The notes beneath the pieces are model-generated. The model saw only the letters and a program-made list of their open reading frames with translations. It was not told the DNA's origin and searched no databases. Below are positions 37,797-51,800 of a DNA stretch of 64,000 nt, in pieces. The stretch is from the NCBI RefSeq assembly GCF_000004075.3, contig NC_026660.2, positions 20,146,498-20,210,497 on the forward strand, read 5' to 3'. The position numbers and the translations under genes are program-made. The stretch is from Cucumis sativus (lineage: Eukaryota; Streptophyta; Magnoliopsida; Cucurbitales; Cucurbitaceae). Numbering within the stretch: position 1 is the first letter of the stretch; the number at the start of each line of letters is the position of its first letter.

Positions 37797-38471
37797 ATGG
37801 CAACTCCATCTTTCTTTCTCCATTTATCTTTACTTCTTCTCCATTTATCTTTCAAATTCGAATTTGGTCGTTCTGATCCCGACCCCCTTCAAGATTTCTG
37901 TGTAGCCGATCCAAAGGCTTCTACATCTTCCTTTTTCAATGGTATCCCTTGCATCAACCCAAATTTAGCAACAGTGGATCATTTCAAAACTTCAGCCTTA
38001 TCTCTCCCAGGAAACACTAAATCCAACCGTTTTGGGTTCAGTGTTACGGTTACAAACCCCCAAAATCTACCTGGAATCAACACATTGGGCTTAACCTTGG
38101 CTCGAATCGACCTTGACCCTAGAGGACTCGTGCCACTTCACTCGCACCCACGAGCCTCAGAGGTCACCATTTGCTTGATTGGCCAAATGGTTGTGGGGTT
38201 TGTGGACACATCTAACCGTGTGTTCACTAAGAAAATTGGACCTGGTGAATCGTTTGTTTTTCCAAAGGGGTTGCTCCATTTTATGTATAATGAAGATTTT
38301 AAGAAGTCTGCTGTTGCTGTTTCTGGGCTTAATAGCCAAAACCCTGGTGCTCAATTGTTGGCTTTAGCTGTCTTCACTTCTAAACCTGAAATTCCTGAAG
38401 AAGTATTGAAGAAATCTTTTCAAATTAGTGAATGTGAAATCGCCCATATTCGTAAGAGTCTTGGAGGTTGA
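37797..38471 (+). CDS. Germin-like protein (cupin, secreted)
   Basis: A single exon of 224 residues, the normal germin-like length. A hydrophobic signal peptide spans about residues 1-24. Cys35 and Cys52 are the conserved disulphide pair near the mature N-terminus. Cupin box 1 carries H115, H117 and E122 (HSHPRASE) and box 2 supplies H161 (FPKGLLHF), so all four metal ligands are present. Germins and germin-like proteins are apoplastic, usually manganese-binding hexamers, some with superoxide dismutase or oxalate oxidase activity; which one applies here cannot be told. Ser116 replaces the more usual Thr between the two His ligands. I see no Asn-X-Ser/Thr glycosylation site, which is less usual. 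Confidence 0.95.
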   Translation: MATPSFFLHLSLLLLHLSFKFEFGRSDPDPLQDFCVADPKASTSSFFNGIPCINPNLATVDHFKTSALSLPGNTKSNRFGFSVTVTNPQNLPGINTLGLTLARIDLDPRGLVPLHSHPRASEVTICLIGQMVVGFVDTSNRVFTKKIGPGESFVFPKGLLHFMYNEDFKKSAVAVSGLNSQNPGAQLLALAVFTSKPEIPEEVLKKSFQISECEIAHIRKSLGG

Positions 38472-40797
38472 ATTCAATGTTTGGTGTTTGTATATTATGT
38501 TTGGCTCACTTGACTCATATATGATTTAAGTAATTTATATATATGTATGGAAAACAATTCTTATTATATATATATACAAAGAATCTAAAAGTGTGAACCT
38601 TCACTAACAACCGCTCTCTATTTTTGTTTCTTGTTTAATTATGGTTAATTACGTTGTCATGAGATATGTTTGTGGATTATAATAGTGACTATTTGAAGAA
38701 AATGAAAGGATGCAAGTTGGAAATAGTTTAGGGAACTTAGTTTATATTTTGTATGTGAGTTAATTAATTAATATATCAAATTTAAAGAGATAAAAATGTA
38801 TATCATTTAAAATATACAACTAGTATAAGTAATATTCGAAATAGATCCAAACTATACCATTAGTTTATTATAATATATCATTATTTGTTTGCTCAAAATG
38901 AAATAGTAACATCCATTTCAAATTTATTCAAATTTTAACTATGATTAACAATGTAGTATAATAATAATTAAAAATTCATTTCAAGTACTCTATTTTGGGT
39001 ATGAATAGTATATCAATATAAGTATGTTAATGTAAAATTCATTTCATATATATCCTTCCTATGTTACTTCTTAAAAATATATTTGTTCAACGATGTACAT
39101 TCAAAACTTAATTTCAATATAAGTATGTTAATGTAAAATTCATTTCATATATATCCTTCCTATGTTACTTCTTAAAAATATATTTGTTCAACGATGTACA
39201 TTCAAAACTTAATTTCTATTGTAAAATTGGTTTATCAATAATCAATCAATTTATATATAATTAAAGAATAATTATATATCAACATAATACAAATTGAATC
39301 ATTATAAATTGACGATGACGACGTGCTACAAAAATTATACTCTAAAATAACTTAGTTAGTACTAATTAATGACTCAACTTAGGTTTATGAACAATAACAA
39401 GATACCTGAATACTTTGTTAACAAATAAATATTAATCTGAATAATATTTTTCTAAAATAAAAACAAAAGAGTAATATTTATGATTGATAATATTTATTTT
39501 AATTATAAAGTATATAGAAAAGAAGAGTTGTGAATAACGAGTACAAACATTCGATCACTCTTTCGATTTGTTCTTTTATTTTTCAATGTAATTGTTCTTA
39601 TTCTAATGTATTTGTTCTTATTCTGTATCTACCTCTAGACGTGAGATCTCCACAACTTACATCAAACACGTACGTAAGTTATAGAGGTTACTGATTCAAT
39701 TCACACCTCCAATCTTGTTGAAAAAAAATAATCAGTGTATTAAAACTAATTAAACTAGAAATTATTAACTATATATATATGAAAATTATTTGAAGAATAT
39801 AAAAATGATAATGAATGTGAGAGTAAGGAGACTATTCCTAAAATTGAAGGAATAAAAATTGAATATGATCCCAGGATTTAAGGGAAGATAGTATCAACTT
39901 ACCTTCATGAACTTTAGAATTCTAAGGTTTTTTTTTTTCTTTAGTACAATCAAATTCTTATACATTTATAAAGGCTTGATTCCCTATAGCTTATATATCT
40001 AATTGATAAAGGTATGTTTAGGTTTAATTACAGCTTAAAATCTGTATTCAGTCAACTATTGAATTTTGGTGGATTTCTTTTTCAAAATTTAATTATGAAT
40101 TAAAGTATTTATTTCACAAAATATAAATACATCAAACATTAATTTCACACTACACTACACACATCTCTCAGTAGGTTAAAATTAGATTCTCAATATTAGA
40201 ATCCTGGTAGAAATTAGACTCGTAAATGAAAAATTAAACCTTTCAATATATACAAAAGTTACAAATTATCCAGCTATTTAAAACAAATTTAAGGATTTAA
40301 TTTTTACCATTAAAAGTTGGAGGTAGAATTATAATTAAGATGTTTTTTTATTTTACTATATTTTAATATTTTTACTATAGTTAAAAATGTATCCTTAATT
40401 CATTTTTATGGATTTAAAATAAGAATATTTTTTAAAATAACAAAATAAATTAAAATATTTACATATAGCATATAGAATAAGTATATGATATGAGTGCTTA
40501 TTAAGCTGTATTATTTGATAGAATAAATATTTTATGAAACCTAATAAATATTTAATCAAATGATATGTTAAATTGAGTAGTTCACAACTTATTGTTATTG
40601 GTTAAATAAGAATAATTATGAATATATTTAAGAGTAAGAGCATAATGATGAAAATTTAATTCCCCTAATAATAAAATAAAAAGAAGAAAAGAAGAAGAAA
40701 AGTCGTACGCAGCCTTCTTCACCTACCATCTCTGTCTCTGAACCATTTCTCAAATCTCAAACTCTCAACAAACCTTCTTTCTGATCTCCCGCTTCTC
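38472..40797. other. Intergenic between the germin-like and PDH genes
   Basis: Very AT-rich and non-coding. It starts with the germin-like 3' UTR (tatatatatac tract near 38566-38577), holds a perfect 101-bp duplication (separate entry), and ends with the PDH promoter and leader. A purine-rich aagaagaaaagaagaagaaaa tract at about 40681-40701 lies roughly 100 bp before the PDH start. Confidence 0.6.
39020..39217. repeat. Perfect 101-bp tandem duplication
   Basis: Copy 1 starts at 39020 and copy 2 at 39121, both beginning aagtatgttaatgtaaaatt. I see no difference over about 97 bp, so the event is recent or an assembly artefact. Confidence 0.9.
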
Positions 40798-43700
40798 ATG
40801 GCTCTCTCTCACGCAGCTTCCCGATCTAATCTCCTCAAGCCCCTCGCCTCCGCTTTCTCATTCTCCTCCTCCTCCTCCCTCCGTCGTTCCATCTCCTCCG
40901 CTTCCGATGACTCTGCCACCCTCACCGTCGAGACTTCCGTCCCCTTCACCGCCCACAACTGCGACGAGCCTTCCCGTTCTGTCGAGACTACTCCCAAGGA
41001 GCTGCTTCGATTCTTCCGTGACATGGCCCTGATGCGCAGGATGGAAATCGCCGCTGACTCTCTCTACAAGGCTAAGTTGATCCGCGGTTTTTGCCATCTC
41101 TACGATGGTCAGGAAGCCGTCGCTGTGGGAATGGAGGCTGCTATTACCAAGAAGGATGCTATTATTACTGCTTATCGGGATCACTGTACCTTCCTTGGTC
41201 GTGGAGGAACGCTCCTGGAGGTTTTCTCGGAGCTAATGGGACGACAGGCTGGGTGCTCCAGAGGTAAAGGTGGTTCTATGCATTTCTATAAGAAGGATGC
41301 TGGATTCTACGGCGGCCATGGTATTGTTGGGGCTCAGGTTCCTCTTGGATGTGGAGTGGCCTTTGCGCAGAAGTATTCTAAGGACGAGACTGTTACTTTT
41401 GCTCTTTATGGCGATGGTGCCGCGAATCAGGGCCAGTTATTCGAAGCACTTAACATCTCCGCACTTTGGGATCTGCCTGTCATTCTCGTCTGCGAAAACA
41501 ACCATTGTAAGAATTGACTGAAAAAATAAACTCCAAATTAGACGCTGAAATTCTATTTGCGTTGTATATTTGTCACAATTTCGTTTGATTTAGTTTGATT
41601 GAGGTTGTAATTTTGTTAGATGGTATGGGGACCGCTGAATGGAGAGCAGCGAAGAGTCCATCTTATTATAAACGTGGAGACTACGTTCCTGGATTGAAAG
41701 TGAGGCTTCTCAATCCCCATTTTTTAATTGCTGAATATTTATTACTGATACTGGTTTCCTCAATTTCTTTTCTCTCGTCAGAACTTTTGCTTCTTGAAGA
41801 AATATTGTAGTAGTTTGTTTGATACTTGCATAGTTAACGAAATTTCTTTGGGCAAGTAATAGAAAAGGTCAAAGACAAGAACATGATGACCATGAAAATG
41901 AAGTTCAAAGTTACTTTATGTTCTATACTAGTTTATCTTTCACACGATTGCGCCTAAGGCTTCTGTGCCATCTCCTTGATCCACTACGTTCGTAATGTTG
42001 TTCCCAAGGGTTTGAGGTTGAGGTTTTGTCCCCCCAATTTCCCTATGGTTTTCACCAATAGTATTAACAAGTTTCTGCCTATTTGGAAAGAAATTACTAA
42101 TGATGAGGTAAAATATCATCTTTATCAGATTGCAATTAGAAGAGTTGTCAATTCATGTTATCTAAGGCAGGAGTCTCTGAGTCTCTGAATATTACCTTAC
42201 TTTTTACCCTTTGAAGGCAACTTTTATGTCATATATTGATCTGCCTACAAACAGATTATATGAATATCATACGCTCACAAACATGGAACAGTGTGATGGG
42301 TAGTTTCTTTGAGACACTGTGTGAGGCAGGAGCCACAGCTGGTGCTGTACCCATCCATGATAAGCGTCTTCATCTAAACATTGCCTTTAAGATGTCTTTT
42401 GCAGGTTATCGGAGAGGTTCAATCAACAATTTCTTTTAACATATTTGGCTAAACTATCTTCTAAGTGATTGATCTCTTAGAAATAATAGATGGCATCAAA
42501 ATTATTTGACTAATAAAAATGTCCATTTCCTCATAACCAAAGATGGAGGATGTTAATAGTTAATCTGGGCATGGAATCAATACTTCACAGGATTGTGTGA
42601 ATAAACAAATACCACCACCCTCCCTTGTGCTGCTGCCGTTAATGCTTTAATGCTTTCATTAGAGTGTCTTGTTACTATTTTTTAATGAAGTATCAGAATT
42701 GCTTTTTTTTTTTTTTTATTGCTTTCTATGTTCATATCATGATTGATTTTATTGACCTTCTTTTGAACATCACAGACTATTCATTCTGATATTTTTATTA
42801 AAAAATCCTGTTACTAAATCTGTAGTTTTTTTTGAAAGATTGAGGATCCTCAAATGTTACCCTCAGATGTCTCTGTATCTTATTTTTAATTATCTGTGGC
42901 ATTTCTTTGGATGTTGTTTCCTTGCTTTCTTGAGTTCTGAGGAAAAAAGAAAAAAGAAAAAAGAAAAAAGAAAGGAACTTATGATCATAATTTTGGGTTA
43001 CAGGTGGATGGTATGGATGCTTTAGCTGTCAAACAGGCTTGCAAGTTTGCAAAGGAACATGCTTTGAAGAACGGACCACTTGTGAGTTCTCTGTAGTAAA
43101 CTATATCATTGTTGCTAAGGAATGTGTTTTGAAGTATGGAATAAGTTTTGCTAAGGGACGCCTTTTAAATAAGGGACCTTGTTAGTTGGTTCATGTTGGT
43201 TTAGTCTCATTGGTAGGGTTCTCTCTTTTCCTGGTTCCTACGCTGTTGTTCTTTCATTCTTTGAATGTATATTTTTGTTTCTTATAAAAACTAATAAACA
43301 AAATTGGCACACGATGGTTTCCCTCTGGTAAATGTAAATATATTTATGTCATTTCTTTATTTCTTTTCAGATTCTCGAAATGGACACGTATAGGTATCAT
43401 GGTCACTCTATGTCTGATCCGGGTAGCACTTATCGAACACGTGATGAAATTTCTGGTGTTAGACAGGTTTACTTATTTCTGTATATTTAATCATTTTCTA
43501 AATAACAATTCACAATTTTTTTCTTCTTCCAAGAAGTAGATTTGAGTTTTGAATGTTTTCTTATGATTTTGTACCAGGAACGTGATCCCATTGAAAGAAT
43601 AAGAAAACTAGTATTATCCTATGATCTGGCCACCGAAAAGGAGCTAAAGGTATATTGTTGAACTTGGATTTGGATGCTAACTTTTGTAGTTTGTAATTTG

Positions 43701-45844
43701 AAATATATTGGATGTCAATTAAGTTAATTGACATGTTGTCACCTAGACTAATCATGCGTTTCACATGCATGCATCATGTGCAGTGGAAGGGTCTGTTAGA
43801 GCAAGTGTTTTGAACTTTTCTGATGATTGTTCTTTTCTTGGTTCATTAGGATGTTGAGAAGGAAGTCAGAAGAGAAGTCGATGAGGCTATTGCTCAAGCC
43901 AAGGTGAGGAGCATGTAGTTAAACAAATTAGTGGTTCTCGCCGTGTCTGTGCATCCCCAAATTTATGGAATACACTCGTTTATGAGCCAATCTCTATTAA
44001 ACATTTTTGCATGGTATCTGAAGGAGTAGATATGAATAATAGTTGTACTCGTGCCATGTTTCAGGAAAATCCTTTGCCAGATCCCGCTGAACTCTTCACA
44101 AATGTGTATGTGAAAGGTTTCGGAACTGAGGTATTTCCATTGTTTCCTTTCGCTCAACTTTTACATTACAATTATCTAGTGAATTTGAGCATGAGCGCTA
44201 AATGAAACCAAAATTATGAAATTCAAGCTTGAAATGGGATGATGGCCAATCTCTAAAATATCATTCTGTCTTCTTAAACATGGCTCTTCTTTTAGAGCAA
44301 AAGACAGCAGTAAGAAAAGTGTAGTAAATGCTAAATTGCCAAAAGGAACCATTCTTTTCCTGTATGTTATTTCATTTCTTTATCAGTATTCACCCACTTG
44401 ATTCAGTTATGCTCACATTATGTTGTTTTACTCAATCGGTGGTTGTCGGTTTTGGGCTTGAGTATGGAACCTGCCTATCAAAAACTCCAAGCAATTGGTT
44501 TTGAGAGTTCATTAGAGCTACCGGGGTTGCTTGGAGTTAGCCAGAGAAAATTCTGATTAAAAAGAAAACATCCGATGAGAGTGAGACATGAGTAGAAGAT
44601 AAGAGAAATAGTGTTATACAATGAGACTGTTAAATCACTAAGTCACCAAAAAGCTTAAACTTATAGATTAAGTAAACTTAACTATATCAATACTCGAACT
44701 CCCTCACTTGTAAGCTTGAAGATTTATAGAATGCTTAGCATATAGTAAATCAATATTAAATAGAGAGAGAAAATGACATTATAGGGGTTGGATAAATGAC
44801 TTCCTGCTTTGATAAGCATGAAAATTTATAGGATTACTAGCATTTAGAAATCTATATTAAATGAGAGAAAATGACACTATAGGGGTTGGATAAATGACTT
44901 CCTGCTTTGATAAGCATGATAATTTATAGGATTACTAGCATTTAGAAATCTATATTAAATGAGAGAAAATGACACTATAGGGGTTGGATAAATGACTTCC
45001 TGCTTTGATAAGCATGAAAATTTATAGGATTACTAGCATTTAGAAATCTATATTAAATGAGAGAAAATGACACTATAGGGGTTGGATAAATGACTTCCTG
45101 CTTTGATAAGCATGAAAATTTATAGGATTCCTAGCATTTAAAAATCTATATTAAATGAGAGAAAATGACACTATAGGGGTTGGATAATTGACTTCCTGCT
45201 TTGATAAGCATGAAAATTTATAGGATTCCTAGCATTTCTATATTAAATGAGAGAAAATGACACTATAGGGGTTGGATAATTGACTTCCTGCCTTGATACC
45301 ATGTTAAATAACCAATCAACCCAAAACTTTGATAATGTAGTTAGTGGTGGTGGTAGCATTGGATCGCTCAAGCGAAAGACACTATTGAAAAGGGAAAAAA
45401 GGTAAAAAAAAACAGAAGACCAAGAAAGAAAAGAAAAGACCATAGGAAGAAGAGGAGAAGAAAATGGGGATGACGAGTGAGAAAATGAGAGACTGAAAAA
45501 ATAAAAGAACAAAAAGTTTATTTTTGAATAGGCAATCATTACCTAAAGGTAAAACCTCTGTTTGGTTTTAAAGTCAATGTGAAGTTAGTGGGTTTGAGCT
45601 TTTTTGGGCTCACTGATCAACTGACCAGAACCCCAACCGACATATAATATTAAACTGACTGATGAAACTTGGTTCGGTCGGTTCAGGTCTTTTTTTCTTC
45701 TTTGCTCACCCTCGTCACCGTTGATAAAAATAACCTTATTGTAGTTTGAAATGAGTTTTGTACTCCTGGTTGATCTTACCATCTCATTTTCTATTGCAGT
45801 CATATGGAGCAGATAGGAAAGAAGTGAGAGCTGTACTTCCATGA
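40798..45844 (+). CDS. Pyruvate dehydrogenase E1 component subunit alpha, mitochondrial
   Basis: Eight exons: 40798-41506, 41620-41699, 43004-43081, 43371-43466, 43578-43649, 43850-43903, 44065-44130 and 45800-45844. All are GT-AG and in frame, giving 399 residues. The Ser/Arg-rich, acid-free first ~35 residues are a mitochondrial presequence. The thiamine-diphosphate motif runs from G205-D-G to N234-N235. The regulatory phosphorylation loop [18 protein letters not shown] is present, with Ser302 at the position of the main inhibitory site in animals. The enzyme decarboxylates pyruvate in the mitochondrial matrix as an alpha2beta2 tetramer and passes the hydroxyethyl group to E2 lipoyl domains. 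This is the mitochondrial form (the plastid form has a different N-terminus). Introns 2 and 7 are over 1.3 kb and contain repeats. Confidence 0.97.
41700..43003 (+). other. Intron 2 of the PDH E1-alpha gene with unrecognised less-AT-rich blocks
   Basis: The intron holds two protein-like stretches (about 41976-42188 and 42236-42439, plus) that I do not recognise, a T-run at 42703-42717 and an (AAAAAAG)n tract at about 42942-42972 just before the acceptor. The blocks may be remnants of an inserted element. Confidence 0.4.
44711..45300. repeat. 98-bp minisatellite in intron 7 of the PDH gene
   Basis: The motif tgacactataggggttgg recurs at 44774, 44872, 44970, 45068, 45166 and 45258, with spacing 98, 98, 98, 98 and 92. 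The first copy is diverged and the middle ones almost identical. The array is bordered on the right by gataccatgttaaataacc and on the left by related text, resembling a dispersed plant repeat whose end has been iterated. Confidence 0.9.
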
Positions 45845-48800
45845 TTTTATTTAGGTCGAAACACTGCTTTGAACCACCTCTACACACCACCAAAACCCAC
45901 CAGTGGCAAAAATAATAATTGAGAGGTTTGATTGGAAGTTATTTTTTCTCTCTTCACGGGTATCCGTTTGGTAACGCCTCTAATTTTTTCGTAGAATAGT
46001 GAATATATATATTTTGTTTTCCCTTTCATTAATGGGAAATATTTCAGTGATTTTGCCTTGAAATATTTAACCCTATATGATGTTGGTATATTCATTTGTA
46101 ACTGTGAAATATGCTTCTTTTGCCTTTTGCATGAATATTCACAATAAAGAGGGAGATCTTATCTTATGGGTTCAAATTCATATTTATAGTACCCTTAAGT
46201 GGTGGGATTCCTATAGATGTTTGGCAGGAAACTAAAATTGGATTTGGTCTGAGTTGATTTGTTCGAAAGCGTTAGTAACTCAATCTAAATAATTTGATTA
46301 TGTCCATTCAAGTCATTCTTGGTTGCTTTGCATTTCTATATAATCTTGTCGATCCTTGTTTGCTTTCAAGTTTCATTGAGTTTTATGAACTTATTTAGGC
46401 TGCCCTATTAAGTACGAAATATATATCAATTCAAAATTGTGTGACAGAAGGGGAAATAGGTGTAGTGATGACTATTCTTTTGTTTTAATTAATAGTTACT
46501 TTCTTTGTTAACTATGGTGGGTGGATTATTGAACACGATCGGTATCTTATTCTCTAAGCTTATGTTGTTAGAGATGTTCAAGGATGAAAAAAATTGCAAG
46601 TTCCAACAAATAGGTTAATTTTTTGTTATTTTATTATAGAAAAATAAGAGTAGATTTCTTACCACATTGGAATTTGCCTCAATATTATGTAATGTAATGT
46701 AATTTTTTACCACAAGCCTTTTTCTGTGAAATTGTAGTAAAATTGTTGAATACTACCTATGCTGTACAATTTATCGAACACAAAAGTGCGTTATTCAACA
46801 ATAATCTTTTGAGTGGATATGTGTGCAACAATTCTATGTAAGGAAATGATTTCATTTCTTATCTATGTTTGGGATTTAATTTGATCAAACTTATTGATAT
46901 TCAAGTTTTTAATACTTTTTTTAGGTTAAATTACAAAAGGTACTCGAACCTTCTGACTTTTGCTAAAAAGTATCCTCACTTTTATTATCTTTGACCATTG
47001 ATGATGTAGATATGACTTGCAATGGAAATTTCCATTTGGACTGAAACACTACAACACTCTCTAGGTCTCAATTTTCGTCCACCTTTTTCGAATTTGGGTA
47101 AAATTTCATAAAGAAGAGGCTCTTGTTTTTATTTAAGGGATAGTTTGAGGGGAAAAAATTGCATTGGATGTATGGAAGCATGCAAAATTTGTTCTCAATG
47201 GACTGACTACTACATAATTTTGCAATGAGCAGTGTTTGTTTAGGAAAGAAATCAGCAAAGTTCACTGGAGAATAAATATAAGGCAGATGTTATTGGTTTG
47301 GAGAAATTCATAGCCGGTATCAGATTCAAATAATTTGAAGAATGGAAGTAATTTTTCATTAGAAAAAAGATTGGTAGCTTCTTAGAGAAATCTAAGAAAC
47401 TTCATGGAGAAAAAAGGCAAAATGTCCATAAAGAGATCTAAAAAGAATACTAACTCTCAAATAGCTTCTGGTTTTTGTCTTGGATTTGCAAAAGAACAAA
47501 AATGTAAAAAAAGAGAAATAATGTCATGTGAATAGTGCTATAGATCCAATTCTGAAAATGTTAATGCAAAATAAATCCTCAAGCAGAAAATTTTATGGTC
47601 AAAATTTAAGTCAGGCAATAATATAAAAGAAGATTTGGACGCAATAATTGTTTTAATTGCAACAAAATGGACCTATTCTAGAGTCGATCAACTATTTTAG
47701 AAATGAAAAGCTTAAATGAAATGTGTTCCCACGTGAAATTTGCATGTCTTGTGAATAATTGAGTACTTTTTGTTTTCAGATACGATGAGTTTTAAGGGCA
47801 CACTGTGCGTGAAATATACACGTAGGTTGCAACCACACAAAATTGCTTAAAGGCTTGAACTAAGCATGAAAAATGAAGGTGAATGACACTCAAACGAATT
47901 CTCACCTTACTCTCACCTTACGCCAACATTATCCTTGAGAAATTGAAGTAGAGTCTTAAAGAAGCCACATTGTGCCTTACATCTGGACCCTTTTCAATAG
48001 ATTGCTAGAGATGGATAAGTGATCAAACTTGTGTATATGAGTCAATCTTTGCAATAAAGGTTCGAGATTCTCTAACAACTTATGTAGTTGATAACTAGCT
48101 TTTCTTTTCGTTTATTGGCATTAATTAACTCAATCGTACTAATAGTGTATATGTCTATAAACTCTCCTTCTAGTTCAGTCACTTTAGGTTCTAGATTATT
48201 GTATCATTAAAAGTGTTTTCTTTCAAAGTTCACACAAAACTGTTTGAGAAGCATGTTTCCTCTAGCTTTCATGTTCTTACAAGTCTCAACAAAGTGGGGC
48301 AATATGCTGCTTTAATTGAATTATATTTTGCATCAAAATACTGGAACTTTAGCGGTTAGTATCCAACAAACATTCTCAAGTTGATTCTCTTAGTGTATAG
48401 TCTAGAATACATAAAATAGTTGTAAGATTATTCTCTACTGTGTGAGCTCTTATAGAATTCAGGATCATATCTTAAAGCTACTAGATTACAACAAAACAAT
48501 AGAGAACTGGAATGTTGCAACTAATTTTTCTACTAGACCCTATCATTAACTTTGACATAACAAGAGTTTGATCGATTTTCTCTCATATTACATCAGTCTT
48601 CGTAACAAATATTATGTATCTTTCATTCGTCAATTAGAATCAGAAGCGAAAGCATTAAACTTAAATAAAGAATTTTTCCTTATAATTACAATCTCGCCTG
48701 TAGGAGATTTTGAAATATGTTTTTCTAGATTTTATTGCGATGATAGAAGCTTGTTCTTATTCCTTCATGATTTCTTTTGAATGAATGTGGGAGGATAGGT

Positions 48801-51800
48801 CTCCCATGCATATAACAGTTGCTTGTAGTAATTGTTTTGGAGGCATGATTCTTTTATTTTTATTGCTTCGATGAGGGAGGGAAACAAAAGGTAGAGATGT
48901 CTTCACTGTGCTTAGCAATTTAGTCGCATGAGGCTTCTGAAGAGATGTGTTTAGTATTTGAACTTATGTTTTGTGTTAGATTTACGTAGAGATGTTCGAT
49001 CGTTTTTAATGATTTTCTTTATTGAATGTGTATACTTAATTTGAGAAAGCATAACACATTTGAATGTCCTTGAAATTTAAATCTTGAAATAACGTTGTAT
49101 CTTTGAAAGACTTTATATCTTCATAGTTGTTCAACCTGAATGTTTAGAGAGTCTTTTAATTGCTGTAATTAAGAACTCTCTCGGTTTTCTAAAGTTTAAA
49201 ATTCATGAACCGTTCAAACGTAGAGAATTTTTCTATTTATAGAGTTTTCATATAAATGATCAATATTAATTTGTGACTCACTTTAATTAGTCTAAAGTTT
49301 GATTATTTAAATTGTCTCATTGATGTAAAAAATAGTACAACAATTTGAGATTGTTCAACCTATAATATAACAATATATATATATAGGTCTAAATATATTT
49401 TGAAAGCATAGGAACTACGTAGGTATAACCCTACAACGCTTTAAGAATCTATTCAAAACTTGTTAAAGCACACGTACAAACACACTAACTAGAAGTTTAA
49501 TTGTATAAACTAAACCGTAAGCTATAAAATAACAATATATATATACACACACTTTTTGTTTTATGAATAGGTAAATACAGTACTACTCATTAAGCACTAC
49601 AATTATATTTGAACCCTACAATGGCTTCAAAAAGTTTGAATTTTACAACATGTTCTCGAGCTAGCATTTGAGATCTCTTGTAAGTGTGCATTAATTATTA
49701 TTTTTTATATAATTATTCTATCAAATCATGTTTGAAATTACATGGCAAACTTTGATGGGAAAAATACGAATAATAATAAAGAAGGGAATGTGAGGATGGA
49801 GAGTATATATAGGAATGAATGAATGAAACAAATAAAATAGAAGGGGTGGGGGGTGGAGGGTGGAGGGTGGGAGGGAGAATATTTTATGTTGGTATTGCCA
49901 TGAAAAGGAGAGATACTTAAAAGAGTGTTTGTGTGTGGATATTTTGGGAAGAGTGAAGAAAGATTTAAAAGATAGAAGCGTGTAAAAAATAATACTAAAA
50001 AAAACAAACGGTAGATTGTGCATATACTTTTAAACACTAGCTATTGTATAGTATATTAGTTTTAATTAAACTTTCAAACTTGTAACCATTAAATAAGGAT
50101 GTAATTGACTTGAAACGAGTCTCAAACTTATATAATTTAATTGTTATAACTCTTTTAGAATCATATGGTATAAGGGTAAGTATATGGTATGAGGTGGTGG
50201 AATTTGAAATTTGTTAAAAGAAAAGAAAAAGAAAGAAGAAGAAGAAGAAGAAGAGAGGAGAGTGGTGCGAGAATGGGGAGGTTGGAGTAGAATCTAACCT
50301 TGAGAGACATTTTGGGTACAAACAACAAACAGAAGGGGGACAAAAAATTGATCAGTTTGGCACAAAACCAAGTAAAGGGGAGTTTTTGAGATGAAGGCCA
50401 ATATGATTAAATTTCTGACACCAGGATTCCCCACACTTGTGTTTTTCTTTTCTTTTCTTTTCTTTTCTTTTCTTTTCTTTTCCTTTTTAATTATAATTAC
50501 ATTGCAAGTTTGCAACAAATAAATTAATAATATAAACATCTCTCTCTTCTTTTTCCTATTTTTAAATACAAACCCTTTCTTTATCTTTCTCTTTTGACCA
50601 TTTCCCATTTCTCCAATTCCTTTGCCTTTGTCTGCCAAAAAGCATTATCACTATCTCTACAACTCTATAACCTATTCTTAATTATTATTTCTTTTTATAT
50701 TCTATGCTTTTTTAAAAATATTATAGTACATTGGGTATGTTCTCTGTAGAATTCCCATATTTCCAAGTGGGCAAATGGGTGTTCTCCAACTGCAACATTT
50801 GAATATTCCTCTCTCTCTCTCTCTCTATTTTTCCTTTTTTTTCTTCTTTGGTTTGGTTAATGGTATAATAATATACATTTCTATAGTCTTTTGTACTTTC
50901 ACTTTTTTTCCAGCATTTTTTTTTTCATTTAGTATCTCACTGTATATACTTTATATAATAGTTACCCTAACTACATGTTTGGTTTTATTTTATACAATAA
51001 ATAATTTCATTTTGTCTTAGGGTTTGGAAGGTTTAGGGTTTAGTTTCTCATTTGTTGGTAGTGAAAAGTTAAAAACTCTATCAATTTCTTATAATTTTGA
51101 AAGAGGAATGTTAGAAACTTTCTCCTACAAAGTTTCATAAAAAGAAAAGTTCATCAATAATACTTAAATATGTCATGCAATTTTATCATAAGCTAATTTT
51201 AATATCATCTTATATATATATTCTACCAATGGTGAGAGACTAAATTAAAAAAAATGGTACAATATAAAAAGACAAGTCATTTGAAAACTATTATTCCCTT
51301 TGACAACTTCATTCACTCACCTATACTCCATACCTAATTAGTTCTTTAATTTTACTATCTACGAAACTTAATCATAACAATTCTTTTCATGTATAAAAGC
51401 TGGATAGTAACAAATGAAACAACAAAGGACAAAGACAAGTATATGGTTTGAATAATGACATACTGATTTTAGAATTTTATTAAATGGTATAAATTTGTTT
51501 TAGAATAGTTCCGAATATAGCAAAAAAATAAATATTAGAAGATATAGAGAATCATCCAAAAAAATACATATACATGTATATAACAAAATTTAGTTCTAAC
51601 TCTCAAGTCTAATAAGGATCTATAAAGTCTATCAAATTTTAATAGATTTTGTTACCTTTTCAATTCCCTAAAAAAAAATTCTTTTTGTTACGATGATACC
51701 AATTACAATTATTCCTTAGTTAATTTTTTTAAAGTCCAATAGTTTAATATTAGGGTTCATTTTGGTGTCCATCTCATTGACATCATAAGTTTTGCTTCCT

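Noticed and set aside
49721-50037. Two overlapping minus-strand ~100-codon frames
   Set aside because: Low-complexity Pro/Leu/Phe/Ser translation of the G-rich and A-rich strand; no start context or homology-like pattern.
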